Origin: JACVRW01 sp963751835
GTDB taxonomy: Bacteria > Actinomycetota > Thermoleophilia > Solirubrobacterales > Thermoleophilaceae
Direction: 5' to 3'
Length of the DNA stretch: 64,000 bases
Assembly: GCA_963751835.1 (NCBI GenBank)
Contig: CAVVWD010000011.1
Coordinates: 124,001 to 188,000, forward strand
Part shown: one piece after another, positions 25,298 to 33,425 of the stretch
Layout of the letters: every line of letters begins with the position of its first letter
How positions within the stretch are numbered: the first letter of the stretch is position 1
Made by a program: the position numbers and the translations under genes
Notes under the pieces: model-generated
Seen by the model: only the letters and a program-made list of their open reading frames with translations
Database searches by the model: none
What the model was told of the DNA's origin: nothing

Positions 25298-26212
25298 CTA
25301 CGCGAGCCGCCGGTCGAGGGCGTGCCTCGCCGCCGGCGTGTGGCAGAAGGCCATGAACGCGTCGGCGTCCGCGCGCGGCGGGCCAACCGCCGAGCGCACC
25401 ACGTGCCAACGGCGCTGCGGGAGCCCTCCGCGCGGCGAGATGGTCGCGAGCACTCCCATCTCGAGCTCGAGCTCCACGGCCGCCCGTGACTGCAGGGCGA
25501 GCCCGAGGCCGGCGCGCGCGGCCTGCTTGATAGCGCCGTTCGAGCCGAGCGTGAGCACCGTCGGCGCGATGCCGTGGCTGGCGAGGTACTCCTCGCACAG
25601 GGTCCGCGTGCCCGAGCCCGGCTCGCGCAGAAGCCAGGGACGCCCGCTGAGCTCCTCGACCGCCACCCAGCGCCGCTTGGCCAGCGGATCGCCCGCCGCG
25701 GTGATCAGGACGAACTCGTTCTCCGCGAAGTCACTGCCGACGAGCCGCTCGTCGTCCGGGATGCGTCCCGTGATGGCGACGTCGACCTTGTGGTCGAAAA
25801 CGCGCTGGAAGACCACGTCGCGATTCCCCACGTCGAGGCTGATCTCGACCTCCGGATGCCGCTCACGAAACCCCTGGATCAGCTGTGGAACGAGGTATTC
25901 GCCGGCCGTGGTGACGGCGCTGATGCGCAGCGTTTGAGGCTCCACCGCCGCCGCCTCCCGGGCCGCGCGGGCGCCCTGCTCGAGCAGCCCGAGCACGTCG
26001 CTCGCGTACGGCACGTAAGCGGATCCGGCGGCGGTTGGACGCAGTGTGCGCCCGGCGCGCTCCGTCAGCTCGACCCCCAGCTCCCGCTCGAGCGCCGACA
26101 CCGCCGCCGAGACGGAGGGCTGCGTCACGACGAGCTCCTCGGCCGCCGCGGTGACCGAGCCACGGCGGACCACCGTCAGGAAGGCTACGAGCTGGGTGAG
26201 AGTGACCGCCAT
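25298..26212 (-). CDS. LysR-family transcriptional regulator (CbbR-like)
   Basis: This 304-residue LTTR has an N-terminal helix-turn-helix (TAAAEELVVTQPSVSAAVSALERELG) followed by a two-lobed effector domain. The ISAVTTAGEYLVPQLIQGFR start of the effector domain resembles CbbR/CysB-type regulators. It lies directly downstream of a phosphoribulokinase homologue on the same strand, and CbbR regulators typically control prk/cbb genes. It is convergent with the aminotransferase gene. The effector is unknown. Confidence 0.82.
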   Translation of the reverse strand: MAVTLTQLVAFLTVVRRGSVTAAAEELVVTQPSVSAAVSALERELGVELTERAGRTLRPTAAGSAYVPYASDVLGLLEQGARAAREAAAVEPQTLRISAVTTAGEYLVPQLIQGFRERHPEVEISLDVGNRDVVFQRVFDHKVDVAITGRIPDDERLVGSDFAENEFVLITAAGDPLAKRRWVAVEELSGRPWLLREPGSGTRTLCEEYLASHGIAPTVLTLGSNGAIKQAARAGLGLALQSRAAVELELEMGVLATISPRGGLPQRRWHVVRSAVGPPRADADAFMAFCHTPAARHALDRRLA

Positions 26213-26284
26213 GCGTCAGGCCCGACTTATAGAGAAAACTGTACATCGGGTCCGCGCGCACGGCGGTCAGCCGTCCGAACGTTG

Positions 26285-26317
26285 CCGACTTTGTGTCGCG
26301 TGACGACAGCAAGTCGG
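26285..26317. terminator. Hairpin between phosphoribulokinase-like and lysR genes
   Basis: Arms CCGACTT + TGTCG pair with CGACA + AAGTCGG, with a two-base internal mismatch and a 5-base loop. It lies 21 bp after the prk-like stop and 72 bp before the lysR start, so it could end the prk transcript. No U-run follows on the minus strand, so it is a weak intrinsic terminator candidate or a regulatory hairpin. Confidence 0.45.
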
Positions 26318-26338
26318 GTTTGTTGGGGAGGGACGCGG

Positions 26339-27295
26339 TCAGCTGTGCAGGGCCGAATCCGATCCGGTGGGAAAGGCGGGGTCGGCACGCGGCGGCGTGC
26401 CGCCGATCGCGAGGGCCGCCCGGGCAGTGACCACGTGGTAGAGGATCAGGAGCTGCACGAGCGCGAGCGAGTCTGAGCGCAGCAGGTCGGTCCCGACCGT
26501 GAACTCGCCGAGCCGGCGGATGCGCAGGTGGTTCGCGAAGCTCATCCGCTCCCACACGGCCTCCTCGAGCTCCGCCGCGTGCGCCGGGTCGAGGTCCCCC
26601 GGGATCCGCAGCAGCCACTCGCGCTCACGCTTGACGAGAGCCGGGCCGTCCGGGCTGCCGTCGAGCAGCGGCGCGAGGTCCGGATGCGGCAGTGTGTCGC
26701 GCAGGATCACGTCGGCATCGAGATGAGCCGGATCGCCGGACGGGTTCGCCCGGAACGCGACGACGATGTCCGCCTGCTCGCGCTGTGGCTGGATGAAGTG
26801 CTTCGAGTCCTGCTGGCGGCGGTCGAGCTCGGCGAGCACCTCGTCCGTGGTGTAGCCGCGCCGAGTGCAGTCGCGCTTCAGCTTCCAGGCGCGGCGCAGC
26901 TCCTCGGGGGGCGTGAGCGCCACGCGCACGTCGTGCACGCTGCGCAGCGTCTCGGTGTGGTAGTTGAGGAGCCCCTCGACGACCAGGAAATTGGCGGGCC
27001 GCACGTACTCCGGCGGCCGAAACGTGCCGTCGCGGTGGCTGTAGACCGGCTTCAGCACCGGCTCGCCGCGACGAAGGTGGATGAGGTGCTGGGTGAGAAT
27101 GTCGAGGTGATTCGATTCGGGATGCAGCGGTGTGACGCCGAGCTCGCGGCGGCGACGGCGGTCGAAGCGGTGATAGTCGTCCGCGGACACGTGAGTCACG
27201 TGGGAGTCGCCGAGCACCCGAACCAGCCCACGCGTGACCGTGGTCTTGCCCGCGCCGGAGTCCCCGACCACCCCGACGACGATCGCGCGCGCCAT
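26339..27295 (-). CDS. Phosphoribulokinase/uridine kinase-family kinase, PRK-like
   Basis: This 318-residue P-loop kinase has GDSGAGKTT at residues 11-19. The sequence after it is close to proteobacterial phosphoribulokinase: SADDYHRFDR (PRK signature), GVTPLHPESNHLDILTQHL, KPVYSHRDGTF and FLVVEGLLNYHT. PRK makes ribulose 1,5-bisphosphate, but no RuBisCO gene is in the window. A CbbR-like lysR follows. The gene may have a GTG start one codon earlier. PRK assignment is likely; a uridine-kinase-like role is the alternative. Confidence 0.78.
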   Translation of the reverse strand: MARAIVVGVVGDSGAGKTTVTRGLVRVLGDSHVTHVSADDYHRFDRRRRRELGVTPLHPESNHLDILTQHLIHLRRGEPVLKPVYSHRDGTFRPPEYVRPANFLVVEGLLNYHTETLRSVHDVRVALTPPEELRRAWKLKRDCTRRGYTTDEVLAELDRRQQDSKHFIQPQREQADIVVAFRANPSGDPAHLDADVILRDTLPHPDLAPLLDGSPDGPALVKREREWLLRIPGDLDPAHAAELEEAVWERMSFANHLRIRRLGEFTVGTDLLRSDSLALVQLLILYHVVTARAALAIGGTPPRADPAFPTGSDSALHS

Positions 27296-27362
27296 CACGG
27301 GATTGTAAGGGCGACCGGCTGCCCCCGGCGATTGGCCGGGGGCAGCATGATCGGTCGCTTAC

Positions 27363-29270
27363 CTACTTGCGGACGATCACGGCCTGCGGGCCGGGTGTCC
27401 GCTCCCGGGCCTGGCGGCGCAGGATCTGGCTCCTGCGCTTCGCCCGGCCTGCTGCGCCGCGCGTGCGCTTGCGGACCGAGGTCGGCTCGGCCGCCGCTCC
27501 GCCCATGAACGCCGCGGCGGGGTTGGCCTGCATGAACGAGTACACCAGCTCGCCGGCCGGCAGCTCGGGCCGCTGGTCGGTGGCCAGCTGCCACGGGATC
27601 ACGGCACGCAGCCCCGCGAGCGCATTCGCCGGGGCGACCCCGAACGAGCGCGCCGGGTTCTGTGCCCTGCGGACCTCCATCCAGTAGCTCGACGAGAGCA
27701 TCTCCTGGCCGATCAGCCGCAGCGCGTTGTCAACCGCGAGCCGCGCTCTCGCGACCCGCTGGCGGGTGAAGGTCTCCATGTCCTCCACGTTGCGGACCAG
27801 CGCGTTGCCCTGCGCGGGCACCGGGTTGGCTAGCGTCTGGATCTCCGCCATCAGGTCGGAGATCGTGTAGCTGGCACCCTGCGGCGGGGCAAGCGCCAGC
27901 ACCTCCGCCGAGAGCACATCGGCCGGCGCTACGACCGTGAAGAACGTGTCCGGGAACCGCAACACGCGCTGCACGTGCGCCGCGATCGCGTTGGCCAGCG
28001 CGATCGTGTACGCCTCCAGATCGTTGCCCCACGGCTGGGCAACGAAGTTGGCGTTCGACAGGATGAACCCGCTGACACCCGCCTCGCCCGCCTCGACGAA
28101 GTAGCGCCGCAGCCACGGCGTGTCGAGCTCCCACGAGTCGCTCGGGTGAGAGCCCGGCACCACCGCAGGGTTGTGATCCGAGCTATTGATCTGGATCAGG
28201 ATGTTGTTCTTCAGCCGCGCATATGCCTCCCACAGCGCGCCGTTGCGCTGGCTGTAATCCCGGAAGCTGAGCGGATCCTGGATGATGCGCCGCCCGTCGA
28301 AGCCGGGCGGGGTCTCGAACTCGAACAGGTAGCTGCCGCGGATCAGCTCGAGCAACCGCCGTGCCAGCTTGTTCTGGTACGGGAAGGGGCGCGCCCGCTG
28401 GGGCACCCGGGTCAGAGGAGTCACGCTGCTGTTGAGCCCCAGCATGCTCATTGAGAACGTCAGATCCGACCAGTCCTGCATCCGCTTCGAGTCGTACAGC
28501 AGAAGCGCAGCCTGGCCGGCCGAGTAGGCATTGGTGCTCACTATCGCCGCGTCGTCCGCGGCGAAGGGAACCAGCGGCTGCAGTCCGGCCTGGGCGAGCG
28601 CCTGCAGCGCGGGCATGCGCTGACCGCGGAGATAGGCCTGGCCGGCGCCGACCATCGTGCCCTCCACATTGCCCATCATCGGCAGGTCGCCCTCACCTGG
28701 CGAGCCGCGCGACTGGACCACCGGCGAGATGTACTTGTTCAGCAGATCCAGCAGCATCTGCGTCAACCCCGGCGTCGCCGCCTCGTACACCATCGTGTTC
28801 GCGCGCACCACCATCATCGCGCGCACGATCTCCTCGTCGGCGACCTCGGGCCCGATTCCCTGCCGCGGTCCGTTCTTGAATATCCGCAGCTGTCGCTCGA
28901 GCAGCAACTGCTCGTTGGCTGGCGCCAGCGGATCGCCCGAGAAGATCGGCGTCTCACGCCCCGACCCGGTGCCGCGGTTGAAGAAGTAGATCGGGATGTC
29001 CTGTCTGGCTCCCTCGAGCAGCAGCTCGTAGGCATCCTCCGAGCGCTGCCGCGCGCCGTTCGTCAGGCGCACCTTGGCGCCGTGGCGAGCGACGTCGACG
29101 ACCTGCTCGATCGTCAGGTTCCTTCCGTTGAGGGTGACCGTCTCACCCGACTTGGTCGGGATGATCGGGTTGTAGGCGAAGGCGCTTCCAGCCAGCACGG
29201 CCAGCGCGAGGATCGCCACAAAAAGAGCGCAGAACACTCTGCGCCGTAAAGCGGTTGTACAGCCTGTCAT
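27363..29270 (-). CDS. Secreted aromatic amino acid lyase-family protein lacking the MIO triad
   Basis: This 635-residue HAL/PAL-fold protein has an N-terminal signal peptide (RRRVFCALFVAILALAVLAG, cleavage near AFA-Y). Family features retained are LTIEQVVDVARHGAKVRL, the Tyr loop IYFFNRGTG (Tyr95), the helical core and INSSDHNPAVVPG. The loop that should form the MIO cofactor from Ala-Ser-Gly reads RGSPGEGDLP (188-197), one residue shorter and without the ASG triad, so ordinary ammonia-lyase chemistry is not expected. The C-terminal ~40 residues are very Arg-rich. Alone on its strand between prk and the Fe-S oxidoreductase; 216 bp of gene-free DNA lies upstream. Confidence 0.75.
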   Translation of the reverse strand: MTGCTTALRRRVFCALFVAILALAVLAGSAFAYNPIIPTKSGETVTLNGRNLTIEQVVDVARHGAKVRLTNGARQRSEDAYELLLEGARQDIPIYFFNRGTGSGRETPIFSGDPLAPANEQLLLERQLRIFKNGPRQGIGPEVADEEIVRAMMVVRANTMVYEAATPGLTQMLLDLLNKYISPVVQSRGSPGEGDLPMMGNVEGTMVGAGQAYLRGQRMPALQALAQAGLQPLVPFAADDAAIVSTNAYSAGQAALLLYDSKRMQDWSDLTFSMSMLGLNSSVTPLTRVPQRARPFPYQNKLARRLLELIRGSYLFEFETPPGFDGRRIIQDPLSFRDYSQRNGALWEAYARLKNNILIQINSSDHNPAVVPGSHPSDSWELDTPWLRRYFVEAGEAGVSGFILSNANFVAQPWGNDLEAYTIALANAIAAHVQRVLRFPDTFFTVVAPADVLSAEVLALAPPQGASYTISDLMAEIQTLANPVPAQGNALVRNVEDMETFTRQRVARARLAVDNALRLIGQEMLSSSYWMEVRRAQNPARSFGVAPANALAGLRAVIPWQLATDQRPELPAGELVYSFMQANPAAAFMGGAAAEPTSVRKRTRGAAGRAKRRSQILRRQARERTPGPQAVIVRK

Positions 29271-29486
29271 TGCCTCTCCTTCAGATGAAGAGCGCGGTCA
29301 GTACCGGCGCCGCGGTGAACGGGGGGCCACCGCGGCTACCTGGGGAGGAGCGTCAGAAGCAGGCAGCGATATGCCGCGACGCCGCCGTGCTCCTCTCCGC
29401 CGGTGCTCTCCCGACCAATGGGTCCGTTGGCGCAAAAACACACGCGGTCTATCACCCTTGAAGGGAGGCGTCAACCGTATGGGTGA

Positions 29487-31679
29487 TCAGCGCGCCTCGG
29501 TGCCCGCCGGAGCCAGCTCGGCCCGCTCGGGGGTGCCGAGCGCCTCCTCGATCAGCTCGGTCAGCTCGCGAAGCTCGATCCGCTCGGCGTTCCCCGACGT
29601 CTTGATGGCGTCCTCGTACATCGTCACGTCCTTGGGGCAGCTGACCACAAAGTAGTCGAGGTCCCCGAGCGACACGGCCTCATGGATGCGGTTCTCCGAG
29701 GGCCGCTCCACGCCCGGCTCGTCCGGGATCCAGATGCGGCCGCCGCCCGCGCCACAGCAAAAAGAGTTGTCGCGGTTGCGCGGCATCTCCAACAACGTGC
29801 AGCCGAGCAGCTCGAGGATCCGGCGCGGCGCGTCGTAGCCGCCGTTGTGGCGGCCGAGGTAGCAGGGGTCGTGGTAGGTGACCCGGTAGTCGAGCCGGCC
29901 GCGCAGCGGCAGCCGGTCGGACTCGATCAGCTCGAGCAGGAGCGCGGTGTGGTGGGCGACGTTCCAGGAGCCGGCCAGCTCCTCGGAGATGAGCTCGGGG
30001 TACTCGTTGCGCAGCGTGTTGAGCGAGTGCGGGTCGCTGGTGACGATGCGCTTGAACTCGCAGCTCTCGAGCGTCTTGAGGTTGTACTCGGCGAGCGCCT
30101 CGAAGAGCCCCTCCTCCCCGGCCCGGCGCACATCGTTGCCGGAGTTGCACTCGCCGTCGAAGAGAATCCCGAAGTTGAGCTCGGCCGCCCGGAACAGCCC
30201 CGCGAGCGCGCGCGTGACCTTCTGGCTGCGCGGGTCGAAGGATGCGTAGTCGCCTACGAACCAGAGCACTTCCACGGGCTCCTGGCGCGCGTCCTTGACC
30301 TCGAAGTCGAGCCCCTCGGTCCAGCGCCCGCGCTTGCGCGCACGCACGCCGAACGAGTTGCCCGACTTGGAGATCGTCTGCAGGGCGGTCTGGAGGTTCG
30401 CCGGCAGCTCTCCCTCCTCGACGAGGCGGCGCCGCAGCTGATTGATGATCGGCGCCTGCTCGATTCCCACTGGGCAGGCCTCGACGCAGGCGTTGCACTG
30501 CATGCACGACCAGACGGTGTCCGCGCGCACGCCGTCGTCGCGCACCACGGCGCGCTCGAAGCCGTCGTTCGAAGGCTGCTGGCCCTTGATCAGCACCCCA
30601 AGCACGCCGCCGATCCCCACCTCGCGCATCGCCGCGTTGGCCTGCTCGCGCAGCTCGAGCACCACGTCACGCGGTGAGAGCGGCCGGCCGGTGGCCAGCG
30701 CGGGACACGCCTCGTGGCACTTCCCGCACTTCGTGCACGCGTCCAGGTGCAGCAGATGCACCTCGCTGAAGTCGGCGAGCGCCCCATACCCGGCCGGCTC
30801 CGACACGAGCTCCGGCGGGATCGCGCGCAGGCGCTTGCCGGCCAGCGGATCGCGAACGACGAGCGAACCGAAGCTCGCGAGCATGTGCGACGCCTTCGTG
30901 TACGGAATCGCCGACACGAAGGCGAGCGCCAGCAGCCCGTGCGACCACCAGATCGTGTGGCGGACCACCCGCAGCGCGCCGTCGCTCGCCCCGATCGCCT
31001 CGAAGCCCTGTGCCGCCACCCAGCCGGCGGGCGAGAACTCGTTGTAGCCGGGCTGGTCCATCGCGATGCGCGCGCCCTCGAGCACGTAGCCGGAGAACGC
31101 CAGCACGAGCAGGATTCCGACGAAGGTCCAGTCCCCGACCCGGTAGAGGGAGCGCTCGTCGGTGTCGCGGTCGGGCCTCGCGTAGTCGAGCTTCCGCGGC
31201 CGGATGATCGCCCGCCGCACCATCATCATCACGACGCCCGCGAGCAGCGCCAGCCCGAGCACATCCAGCACGATCGAGTAGCCGAGGTAGAAGTTCCCCT
31301 CGAAGAAGCGCCAGCCGAAGACGGGCTCGGTGAAGTCGGTGTTGATGGCGAGGATCACGGTCCCGATGAACAGGACCACGAAGCCGTAGAAGATCCCGCG
31401 GTGCGCCCAACCCACGTAGGGGTCGCGGCGCTTGATCGACACGTGGCTCAGCAGGATCCGGAGAGCCTCGCGGAAGCGCCCCGGCAGCTCGGAGCGCGGC
31501 GGCCAGCCGCCGCCGTGGGCCTGCCGGTACTTCGCGATCGGCCGCGCCACGCCGTACGCGAACACCAGCACCGAGAACCCGGCGAGCACGTACCAGAGCA
31601 CCTCGAGGGCGGGCTCGAAGTCCCAGAAGACCTCGCGGGTCTTCTCGGCGGCGAGCGGCGGGACGGCGCCCATGGCCAC
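29487..31679 (-). CDS. Membrane-bound Fe-S oxidoreductase (ETF:quinone-type, HdrD/DgcB-like)
   Basis: This 730-residue protein has an N-terminal NarI-like membrane domain with about five helices (residues ~25-270). Two 4Fe-4S motifs follow (CTKCGKCHEACP and CMQCNACVEACPVGI), then C-terminal cysteine-rich CCG-type domains (HDPCYLGRHN, FCCGAGGGR). Proteins of this design take electrons from electron-transfer flavoprotein and pass them to the quinone pool; DgcB of pseudomonads is an example. It ends the tmd-etfB-etfA operon, starting one base before the end of etfA. Start is GTG at 31679 or ATG at 31673. Confidence 0.85.
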   Translation of the reverse strand: MAMGAVPPLAAEKTREVFWDFEPALEVLWYVLAGFSVLVFAYGVARPIAKYRQAHGGGWPPRSELPGRFREALRILLSHVSIKRRDPYVGWAHRGIFYGFVVLFIGTVILAINTDFTEPVFGWRFFEGNFYLGYSIVLDVLGLALLAGVVMMMVRRAIIRPRKLDYARPDRDTDERSLYRVGDWTFVGILLVLAFSGYVLEGARIAMDQPGYNEFSPAGWVAAQGFEAIGASDGALRVVRHTIWWSHGLLALAFVSAIPYTKASHMLASFGSLVVRDPLAGKRLRAIPPELVSEPAGYGALADFSEVHLLHLDACTKCGKCHEACPALATGRPLSPRDVVLELREQANAAMREVGIGGVLGVLIKGQQPSNDGFERAVVRDDGVRADTVWSCMQCNACVEACPVGIEQAPIINQLRRRLVEEGELPANLQTALQTISKSGNSFGVRARKRGRWTEGLDFEVKDARQEPVEVLWFVGDYASFDPRSQKVTRALAGLFRAAELNFGILFDGECNSGNDVRRAGEEGLFEALAEYNLKTLESCEFKRIVTSDPHSLNTLRNEYPELISEELAGSWNVAHHTALLLELIESDRLPLRGRLDYRVTYHDPCYLGRHNGGYDAPRRILELLGCTLLEMPRNRDNSFCCGAGGGRIWIPDEPGVERPSENRIHEAVSLGDLDYFVVSCPKDVTMYEDAIKTSGNAERIELRELTELIEEALGTPERAELAPAGTEAR

Positions 31680-32633
31680 CTAGCCGCCGAACTGTTCCGC
31701 CAGCTCGTCCGCGACGTCGAAGAGGTCCACGACGGCCCCGTAGTGGGCGACCCTGAAGATCGGCGCCTCGGGGTCGGTGTTGACCGCGATGATCGTGTCG
31801 GCGTTCTGCATCCCCGCGAGGTGCTGGACCGCGCCCGAGATCCCGAGCGCGAGGTAGACCCTGGGCTTCACGGTCTTGCCGGACTGGCCGACCTGGCGCG
31901 CGTTCGACACCCAGCCCGCGTCGACGAGCGGGCGCGACACGCTGAGCGTGGCGCCCATCGACTCGGCCAGCTCCTCGAACTGCGGCAGCGCGTCCTTGTC
32001 CTCGATCCCGCGCCCGACCGAGAGCAGGAACTCGGCCTTCGTGATGTCGACGTCGCCGGCCTCGACCTCGCGAAAGCCCAGGTGCTCGGTCTGCGGCTCG
32101 GCCGAGACCTGGACGGCGCGCGCCGGCGCCGAGGCGGTCTCCTCGGGCGCCTCGAACGCCCCCGCGCGGAGCATCAGCAGCACCGTGTCCTTGCCGGGGA
32201 AGTCGAGCTCCACCTGCACCTTGCCGCCGTAGCCGCCGCGGCTCGCGACCGGCCCGCCGTCCCAGTCGAGCCCGGTCACGTCGGATGCGAAGCCGAGCCC
32301 GAGGCGCGCCGCCACGGCAGGGCCGAAGCCGAGCGAGTCGATGGTGTGGCCGAGCAGCACGACCGACGGCTGCTCCTGCTCGATGAGCGCCTCCAGCGCC
32401 GCGCCGTGAACGTGGGCCTCGAAGTTCTCGGGCGCATCCTCGACCGTCAGCACCTCGTCCACCCCCGGCGCCCCCAGAGCCGTGGCGTGCCCCTCGGCGC
32501 CCGCGCCGATCACCGCGACGGCCACACGGCCGCCGGCCTGATCCTTCAACCCCAGCGCGGCGCCGATCAACTCGCGCGAGACTTCCCGCAGCGCCCCCTG
32601 CCTGCTCTCGGCAACCACCAGGACGCCGCTCAC
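31680..32633 (-). CDS. etfA: Electron transfer flavoprotein alpha subunit
   Basis: This 317-residue EtfA/FixB has an N-terminal nucleotide-type domain and a C-terminal FAD-binding domain (SVGRGIEDKD, SRPLVDAGWVSNARQVGQSG, YLALGISGAVQHLAGM, INTD-like VNTDPEAPIF). The GTG start overlaps the etfB stop (GTGA). ETF is the known physiological electron acceptor of trimethylamine dehydrogenase, matching the gene order tmd-etfB-etfA. Confidence 0.93.
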   Translation of the reverse strand: MSGVLVVAESRQGALREVSRELIGAALGLKDQAGGRVAVAVIGAGAEGHATALGAPGVDEVLTVEDAPENFEAHVHGAALEALIEQEQPSVVLLGHTIDSLGFGPAVAARLGLGFASDVTGLDWDGGPVASRGGYGGKVQVELDFPGKDTVLLMLRAGAFEAPEETASAPARAVQVSAEPQTEHLGFREVEAGDVDITKAEFLLSVGRGIEDKDALPQFEELAESMGATLSVSRPLVDAGWVSNARQVGQSGKTVKPRVYLALGISGAVQHLAGMQNADTIIAVNTDPEAPIFRVAHYGAVVDLFDVADELAEQFGG

Positions 32634-33421
32634 CCGGCCATCCGCTCCTTGACGATGCCCGCGATCCGCTCCGCCATGTCGGACGCTGAGCCGCTCAGCA
32701 TCTCGGCCCCGCCACCCGTCTCCGGCGGAGCCATCGAGCGGGTCCGCGAGCCCGCGGCGGCCGCCAGGGCGGAGTCGTCAATGCCCAGGTCTCCCGGCCC
32801 CAGCACCTCGAGCGGCTTGTCCTTGGCCTGCTTGATCGCGCGCAGGTTCGCGTAGCGCGGCTCGTTGATGCCGGTCTGGATCGTGAGCAGCGCCGGCAGG
32901 CGCACCCGCAGCAGCTCCGTTAGCCCGCCCTCGAGCTCTCGCTCCACGGTCGCCGAGCCGGAGCCGGCGTCGTAGTCGAGCGCCTTGACCACCGCCACCC
33001 GCGGCAGCCCCAGGTGGGCCGCCAGCGCCACGCCGGTCGCTCCCTGGACCGCGTCACTCGACTGCACGCCGCAGAGGACGAGGTCAGGCGACTCCCGCTC
33101 CACCACGGCGGCGAGCACCCGCGCGACCGCGAGTGGATCGGCACCCTCGAGCGAGTCGTCCCAGACCCGCAGGGCGCGGTCGGCGCCCTTGGCGAGACAG
33201 GCGCGCAGCCCCTCCTCGGCCTCCTCGTCGCCGACCGAAAGCACCACCACCTCGCCGTCGCCCTGCGCCTCACGGAGCTGGAGGGCCGCCTCGACCGAGA
33301 AGTCGTCCCACTCGTTCAGCTCCCACTCGATCGCGTCCGGGTCAACCGCCGGGCGGTCCTCGAGCAGGTCGAACTCCTCGTCGAGGACCGCCACCTCCTT
33401 GACGGGTACGACGATCTTCAT
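32630..33421 (-). CDS. etfB: Electron transfer flavoprotein beta subunit
   Basis: This 263-residue EtfB/FixA starts MKIVVPVKEV, has NEWDDFSVEAALQL, the AMP-region LVLCGVQSSDAVQGATG and the recognition-loop segment PALLTIQTGINEPRYANL. It starts 4 bp after the tmd stop and overlaps etfA, so the three are cotranslated. Confidence 0.93.
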   Translation of the reverse strand: MKIVVPVKEVAVLDEEFDLLEDRPAVDPDAIEWELNEWDDFSVEAALQLREAQGDGEVVVLSVGDEEAEEGLRACLAKGADRALRVWDDSLEGADPLAVARVLAAVVERESPDLVLCGVQSSDAVQGATGVALAAHLGLPRVAVVKALDYDAGSGSATVERELEGGLTELLRVRLPALLTIQTGINEPRYANLRAIKQAKDKPLEVLGPGDLGIDDSALAAAAGSRTRSMAPPETGGGAEMLSGSASDMAERIAGIVKERMAG

Positions 33422-33425
33422 CGGG

